In this document: piece after piece, positions 16,102-19,842 of the stretch
Position numbering within the stretch: position 1 is the stretch's first letter
How the letters are laid out: every line of letters starts with the position of its first letter
Assembly (NCBI GenBank): GCA_903921605.1
Contig: CAIXQV010000976.1
Span: forward strand, 1-19,842
DNA: 19,842 nt
Direction of reading: 5' to 3'
From: an uncultured Planctomycetaceae bacterium
GTDB lineage: Bacteria; Planctomycetota; Planctomycetia; Planctomycetales; Planctomycetaceae
The notes under the pieces: generated by a model
Database searches by the model: none
Seen by the model: the letters and a program-made list of their open reading frames with translations, nothing else
Told to the model about the DNA's origin: nothing
Position numbers and translations under genes: made by a program

Positions 16102-16426
16102 CGCGCTGCCGCCTTCTCGAAATCCGCGCAATTGATGATGTCTTTGTATCCTCAAGCCTGAGCTAAGAACAGAGGGGTTTTTGTAAATCGCAGCAATGGG
16201 GACGTGGCAAATCCACAAAATACGTGAATGGCTGCATCTGGAAAACCGGTAGCAGATTGTGAAGTGAATTTCACGATGCCGAAAACAGGCTGCGGAACCA
16301 CCCTATTTCAGAATCTCGTGTTTTTTGAGGTTCCATCGCATCCAATTGTCAGCAACACTTCCGCAGACAGTGGTGTACAGAGCCTTTTTCTTCGTGGTCG
16401 ACCTGTTCGTTTCGGGTACATTCAAA

Positions 16427-17110
16427 ATGGTGTCTCTGACAGTTCTATGCTGCCTAATTGCCTTTGTTGTGGGCGGCATTCCATTTGGGTATCTCGTGGG
16501 TCGTGCGATTCTGAAGGACGATATTCGGAAACATGGAAGTGGCAACATTGGAGCCACTAACGTGGCACGAGTGATCGGATGGAAGTGGGGGAGCCTTGTT
16601 CTGGTACTGGATGCCATCAAGGGCCTGCTCCCAACGCTGGGTGCGAAACTCCTGATGGCATCGAGATTCTCCGAAGATGCCGCTCAGACCGCGACCATTC
16701 TCGCGGGCATCACAGCCATCCTTGGGCACATGTATCCGATCTGGCTGAAGCTTCGAGGCGGCAAAGGAGTCGCAACGGCACTGGGAGTTGTCCTGGTAAT
16801 CTCGCCAGTTGCTTCACTGGTGGCACTTGTCCTGTTTTCGATCGTTGTCGGAACCACAAAGATTGTTGCTGCCGCTTCAATTGCTGCGGCGACAGGATTC
16901 GCCATTACGCAGCTGATTCTTCTGGGAACAAGCGCTTTCGATGTCGCAAAGCTTCCGCTAACTTTGTTCTCGGTAATTGTCCCCGCGCTGATTGTCTGGA
17001 AGCATCGTTCAAACATCGGACGAATTCTTCGAGGCGAAGAAAACAGAATTGGAAAGCGTTCGCAACCCAGTTCGACAACTTCATCGGAAACACCAGGCAT
17101 CAAAGGCTGA
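16427..17110 (+). CDS. plsY: Glycerol-3-phosphate acyltransferase PlsY
   Basis: The ATG at 16427 gives 227 residues, close to the usual PlsY length; an upstream TTG in frame would add 34 residues that disrupt the first helix. The three family motifs are present: SGNIGATNVAR (motif 1), the glycine-rich LRGGKGVATALG (motif 2) and KHRSNIGRILRGEE (motif 3). Hydrophobic helices at the start (VLCCLIAFVVGGIPFGYLVG), middle and end fit an integral inner-membrane protein. PlsY transfers the acyl group from acyl-phosphate to glycerol-3-phosphate, the first step of bacterial phospholipid synthesis, and works with PlsX, which is not here. The C-terminal ~20 residues (KRSQPSSTTSSETPGIKG) are a polar tail. 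It is divergent from the ABC exporter gene. The Shine-Dalgarno sequence is weak. Confidence 0.95.
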   Translation: MVSLTVLCCLIAFVVGGIPFGYLVGRAILKDDIRKHGSGNIGATNVARVIGWKWGSLVLVLDAIKGLLPTLGAKLLMASRFSEDAAQTATILAGITAILGHMYPIWLKLRGGKGVATALGVVLVISPVASLVALVLFSIVVGTTKIVAAASIAAATGFAITQLILLGTSAFDVAKLPLTLFSVIVPALIVWKHRSNIGRILRGEENRIGKRSQPSSTTSSETPGIKG

Positions 17111-17191
17111 GCGACGGAATGCGGAGAGCCGTGACAAATTCGCTTTAAAGCTTTGATCTCATGGTGTTATTTGAAGAACAGAGTCCTACGT

Positions 17192-17205
17192 TTCTGACGT
17201 CAGAA
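17192..17205. promoter_or_regulatory. 14-bp perfect palindrome in the plsY-17265 gap
   Basis: TTCTGACGTCAGAA reads the same on both strands. It lies 82 bases after the plsY stop and 59 bases before the next start codon. It could be a dimeric operator, or, as a 5-bp stem with a 4-base loop followed by TAAAAATT, a weak plsY terminator. Confidence 0.35.
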
Positions 17206-17241
17206 TAAAAATTGTTCGGCGTTTGGCCCAACAGTAATCTT

Positions 17242-17256
17242 CACCTCCTGACAGGA
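17242..17256 (+). promoter_or_regulatory. Ribosome binding site with adjacent anti-Shine-Dalgarno-like octamer
   Basis: AGGA (17253-17256) is 8 bases before the ATG at 17265. CACCTCCT (17242-17249), identical to the 3' end of bacterial 16S rRNA, lies three bases upstream and its TCCT can pair with the AGGA. If transcription starts upstream, the pairing could mask the ribosome site. Confidence 0.4.
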
Positions 17257-17264
17257 TCCCCAAG

Positions 17265-18011
17265 ATGAACTTCACGCCAGCCGATCGTTTGCTTCCATTT
17301 CTGCTCGCATTCAAATTCAAACGGACTCGTTGGATTCTCGTGGTCCTGTTTCTCGCCGCGATTTCGGATTCGACGTTTGCTCAGAGCAAAGATCGCGACA
17401 AGAACAAGGATCGCAAAGACGGAGCCAGCGAAACGGAACTGGCCGAACGGATCTCCAAGGCTGAAGAACTGCTGCTGAAGGAATACAAGGAAGTTGTTAA
17501 TGAGCATTACAAGCAGGGACGCAAAGAAAGCGCCATAGAGGTTCTGCAGAGGATTGCGGCTATCAATCCAAAGATGGAAGGTGTTGAAGATCAGATTAAA
17601 ATGATCAATGAAGAACTGCTTCAGGAGAATGGGATCAAGATGGAGATGGATGTCTCCAACGGCTGGGTCCCCATCTGCGAAGTGGAAGAAGGCAAGCCGT
17701 TTCGAATCGCTGTTGTCGGGGAGTACAAACTGGACCTGACTACGCTGGTCCCCCTGACCGGTCTAAGCAATTCCGACCCGGCGAAAGATCATGTCGCAGT
17801 TGCTCCCTTCGGCGCGCTCATCGGCCTGGTTATGACCGATGGTAAACCTGGCGAACCGTTTGCCGTCAACGCCGGCGTGGAACACAAGCCGAAGAAAGGT
17901 GGTCAGTTCTTTCTTCGCGTTAACGTCCCCGTGATTGCCAAGTGCAAAGGCGATCTCAAGCTTCAGGTAAGCGGCGCAGTCAAACCACTCGCGAAACGCT
18001 CGGCGAAATAA
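17265..18011 (+). CDS. Secreted protein with coiled-coil segment and LecA-like beta-sandwich
   Basis: The 248-residue protein has a long signal peptide: 21 residues, then RTRWILVVLFLAAISDSTFAQ with cleavage after FAQ near residue 41. A highly charged linker (SKDRDKNKDRKDG) leads to a helical segment rich in Glu, Lys and Leu (about residues 52-120), including a short helical pair resembling a tetratricopeptide unit (YKQGRKESAIEVLQRIAAINP). The last ~115 residues show the pattern of PA-IL/LecA-type domains: WVPICEVEEGKPFRIAVVGEYKL, APFGALIGLVMTDGKP, PFAVNAG, GQFFLRVNVPVI and GDLKLQVSG. The fold is suggested by pattern only; LecA calcium ligands are not clearly present, so sugar binding is unproven. 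A surface or periplasmic role is expected. It follows plsY by 154 bases. Confidence 0.78.
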   Translation: MNFTPADRLLPFLLAFKFKRTRWILVVLFLAAISDSTFAQSKDRDKNKDRKDGASETELAERISKAEELLLKEYKEVVNEHYKQGRKESAIEVLQRIAAINPKMEGVEDQIKMINEELLQENGIKMEMDVSNGWVPICEVEEGKPFRIAVVGEYKLDLTTLVPLTGLSNSDPAKDHVAVAPFGALIGLVMTDGKPGEPFAVNAGVEHKPKKGGQFFLRVNVPVIAKCKGDLKLQVSGAVKPLAKRSAK

Positions 18012-18084
18012 AGCGACTGAAAACAAAACGACTGAAGCGGAATGTACACGTACTGTTGAATAGCCTGTTTACCGCCCGGCTGTA

Positions 18085-18112
18085 GGCGACGGCTCTTGCG
18101 CAGGCCGTCGCC
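18085..18112. terminator. GC-rich hairpin between convergent genes
   Basis: GGCGACGGC (18085-18093) and GCCGTCGCC (18104-18112) form a perfect 9-bp stem with a 10-base loop, 74 bases after one stop codon and 28 bases before the other. Its position fits a bidirectional terminator, but there is no T-run on either side, so it may instead be a dispersed palindromic repeat. Confidence 0.55.
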
Positions 18113-18140
18113 CCATGGCACTCACTACTGAAAAGAACTC

Positions 18141-19118
18141 TCAATTCTGCTTCAGAACCGAAGCACGATACAGCCCGCCACCGGCTGAAATGTAGAGCGT
18201 TCCGGAATCGTTTCCGGCTCCAAAGCCAACATTTGTTGGAAGCGATGGGGTGGGGAGAAAATCAAGCGATTTACCGGACGCGTCATAGACTCCAATCCCA
18301 TACTTATTAGCCGATCGAACCGCAGCAAAGATTCGCCCCGAGGCGTCCACGGTCAGGCCATCAATGCCATCCTCGCTGCCGAAGTCCACGATCACCCTGG
18401 AGTTCGATAATCGTCCATCCGCGTTGACGTCGAAAGCCAGTAACTGCATCTTACCCTTCGGACCAACCGGATCACCAGGAACACCGGTTGACCCATTGTC
18501 GGTCTCCGCAAGATACAGCGTTTTGCCATCCGGGGAGGTCTCCACTCCGTTTGGTTTTTTGGCCAGCTCCGTGGCAATGCTAACGGTATTTGACTTGGTG
18601 TCGTATCGAAACAAAAACATCCCAGCCTGTTCGACCGGCTCAGGTCCAAGATACCGCGGATCGGAAAAGTAAATGCTGCCATTCGGATGCACCAACAGAT
18701 CGTTCGGCGCGTTCAGAGGCTTACCGTTGAAGCTGGAGATCAGCGGCTTCAGCTGACCACCTTCCAGAACTTCGCAGAGCGACCGGTTGCCGCCATTGGC
18801 TCCGCAGCAGGCAATCAATCGATCGCCTGAATCAAACGCCAGTCCATTACTCTTGCTGCTTCGTTCACAATAAGCACGAGTCTGTTTTGTGGCTGGATCA
18901 AAGACCAAAATCTGTCCCGGCTTTGCGGGATCGAGGTGGATATCACTGAAGAATACGAGCCCGTCAGACCGGACTGCAACGCCCTCTGTGAACTCTCCCT
19001 GATTCCACAATTCTTCAGGAACTGTTCCTTCAGCAAAGACTCGATCTGCCGCAGAAGCTGTCGAAGAGATCCCCAGAGTACAACCGAGAATCAGTGCCCA
19101 TCCGGTTGAGATTCGCAT
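18141..19118 (-). CDS. Sec-exported SMP-30/gluconolactonase-like protein
   Basis: The 325-residue protein has a clear Sec signal peptide (MRISTGWALILGCTLGISSTASA, cleavage near residue 23). The rest is a six-bladed beta-propeller of the SMP-30/gluconolactonase/LRE family. The expected metal ligands are the Glu in GEFTEGVAV, the Asn in KKPNGVETSPDGKTLYLAETD and the Asp in GIDGLTVDASGRIFAAV. APNDLLVHPNGSIYFSDPR is a further family block. Such enzymes hydrolyse sugar lactones with Ca2+ or Zn2+, but many exported planctomycete members have unknown substrates. AAGGA is 9 bases before the ATG. The gene is divergent from a second SMP-30 family gene carrying a Tat signal, and converges on the secreted lectin-like-fold gene. 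Confidence 0.9.
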   Translation of the reverse strand: MRISTGWALILGCTLGISSTASAADRVFAEGTVPEELWNQGEFTEGVAVRSDGLVFFSDIHLDPAKPGQILVFDPATKQTRAYCERSSKSNGLAFDSGDRLIACCGANGGNRSLCEVLEGGQLKPLISSFNGKPLNAPNDLLVHPNGSIYFSDPRYLGPEPVEQAGMFLFRYDTKSNTVSIATELAKKPNGVETSPDGKTLYLAETDNGSTGVPGDPVGPKGKMQLLAFDVNADGRLSNSRVIVDFGSEDGIDGLTVDASGRIFAAVRSANKYGIGVYDASGKSLDFLPTPSLPTNVGFGAGNDSGTLYISAGGGLYRASVLKQN

Positions 19119-19459
19119 TTGATATTGTCCTTTTATGATCCGGTCTTAAGGTCCCGAAGAAACAACGTCTCTGACACAGAATTGAAAAGTCGTCGTCATG
19201 ATCTGCTTGATCATTCCAGCACAACAATTGGCGGAATCAAAGCTTAGCAGTCTGCCTCTCGAAACCGAACCGTCACTCGATAAAACGACACAGCAGGAGT
19301 CGTTGAAGCCGTATTTGCCGCCATCGTCTTCATTTTTTTCATCGCGGAACTATGCCGCAGTACTGGGAGTTTTCCCCGGCATTCGCAACAATGGAATCTG
19401 AGCAAATCTTCCGCTCTAAAACCTTCCTGCCATTTGTTGTGTCATTTTGGAGTTCCTAC
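19119..19459. other. 341-base divergent intergenic region between two SMP-30 genes
   Basis: It should hold promoters in both directions. ATGATC (19198-19203) and GATCAT (19209-19214) are exact inverted repeats separated by TGCTT, a possible operator. A 67-codon frame on the plus strand at 19198-19401 has no family features or Shine-Dalgarno sequence and is not called. GGAG at 19449-19452 is the ribosome site of the right-hand gene. Confidence 0.5.
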
Positions 19460-19842
19460 ATGAATCACCACGCAGTTCATTCTCAATCAGACTCCGCTAA
19501 ACCCGCCTCTGCATTGGACAATCCATTAGCCCGTCGAAAGTTTCTTGCCGCCGGCGCCGCAACACTCACTGCCGCGCGGATGGTTTCCGCTGATGAATAC
19601 GGTGCGGATGCAGCTCCGGTTCGCTATCCCGATCATCGCCTTGTTTCATTGGATGATCGCGGCAAGAAGCTCATGCTGGGCAATACTCCAATTCAGCGTC
19701 TATTCCACAGCAAAGAGATGCTCTGGGCCGAAGGGCCCGCATGGAACGGAGCAGGGCGGTATCTCATCTGGAGCGACATCCCTAATAACATACAGCGTCG
19801 CTGGCTGGAAGAAGACGGACATGTGTCCGTCTTCCGCAACCC
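19460..19842 (+). CDS. Tat-exported SMP-30/gluconolactonase-like protein, truncated by the window edge
   Basis: The frame starts at ATG 19460, with GGAG 7 bases upstream, and is still open at the last base after 127 codons, so only the N-terminal part is seen. Residues 24-45 are a twin-arginine signal (NPLARRKFLAAGAATLTAA). The mature start LVSLDDRGKKLMLGNTPIQRL, followed by MLWAEGPAWNGAGRYLIWSDIPNN, matches the first propeller blade of SMP-30 proteins, and the Glu of AEGPAW is the expected first metal ligand. The final residues (NIQRRWLEEDGHVSVFRNP) fit the second strand group of the fold. Sugar-lactone hydrolysis is the family activity; the substrate here is unknown. Export as a folded protein suggests metal loading in the cytoplasm, unlike its Sec-exported neighbour. 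Confidence 0.88.
   Translation, partial: MNHHAVHSQSDSAKPASALDNPLARRKFLAAGAATLTAARMVSADEYGADAAPVRYPDHRLVSLDDRGKKLMLGNTPIQRLFHSKEMLWAEGPAWNGAGRYLIWSDIPNNIQRRWLEEDGHVSVFRN

Noticed and set aside
16258..16275. CRP-like site TGTGA...TCACG upstream of plsY
   Set aside because: The half-sites are 8 bases apart instead of 6. The core GTGAATTTCAC is a palindrome but too short to call.
19198..19401. 67-codon plus-strand frame between the SMP-30 genes
   Set aside because: It has no ribosome site or recognisable features and lies in an expected divergent promoter region.
1..19842. Mobile element, defence system or biosynthetic cluster
   Set aside because: No transposase, integrase, nuclease, toxin-antitoxin pair, CRISPR repeat, PKS/NRPS or RiPP gene was seen on either strand.

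Overview
The window looks like chromosomal DNA of a member of the Planctomycetota, probably a Planctomycetaceae-like lineage. The evidence is its protein content: a Tat-exported DUF1501 protein, a secreted DUF6288/PDZ/HEAT protein, a planctomycete-style secreted sialate O-acetylesterase, a PAS-AraC regulator, two exported SMP-30 proteins, and long non-coding gaps holding palindromic repeats. I see no rRNA, tRNA, CRISPR array, insertion sequence, phage gene or plasmid origin. Base composition looks even, and no gene shows clear signs of recent transfer.

Layout. Bases 1-272 are non-coding with two hairpin-forming repeats. Three plus-strand genes follow: a low-molecular-weight phosphatase/arsenate reductase-like protein (273-926), a secreted predicted beta-propeller protein (1319-2692) and a DUF1501 protein (2945-4384). 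Four minus-strand genes come next, read from right to left: an enolase-superfamily enzyme close to cis-3-hydroxyproline dehydratase / hydroxyproline-betaine epimerase (11688-10585), an S9 prolyl peptidase (10459-8366), a sialate O-acetylesterase (8137-6884) and a DUF6288 HEAT protein (6859-4448). The last two are only 24 bases apart and probably form one operon. A PAS-AraC regulator (12219-13049) diverges from this block, with an operator-rich gap between. A CpdA-type cyclic-nucleotide phosphodiesterase (13400-14188) converges on, and overlaps by 55 bases, an ABC exporter half-transporter (16101-14134). PlsY (16427-17110) and a secreted lectin-like-fold protein (17265-18011) run rightward. Two exported SMP-30/gluconolactonase-like proteins diverge at the right end (19118-18141, and 19460 to past the window edge).

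How the genes may work together. Most products are exported and fit breakdown of polysaccharides or glycoproteins: deacetylation, prolyl-peptide cleavage, lactone hydrolysis and carbohydrate binding or hydrolysis. The PAS-AraC regulator and enolase-superfamily gene form a typical sensor plus catabolic pair. With the neighbouring S9 peptidase they suggest use of proline- or hydroxyproline-containing peptides, but that is inference. PlsY (phospholipid synthesis) and CpdA (cyclic nucleotide turnover) are housekeeping or signalling genes.

The strongest unusual observations are the ABC subunit lacking both the catalytic Walker B glutamate and the H-loop histidine, the S9 peptidase with Glu where the catalytic Asp should be, and the direct repeats and palindromes between the regulator and the enolase-superfamily gene. 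I found no self-evident new defence or mobile system.
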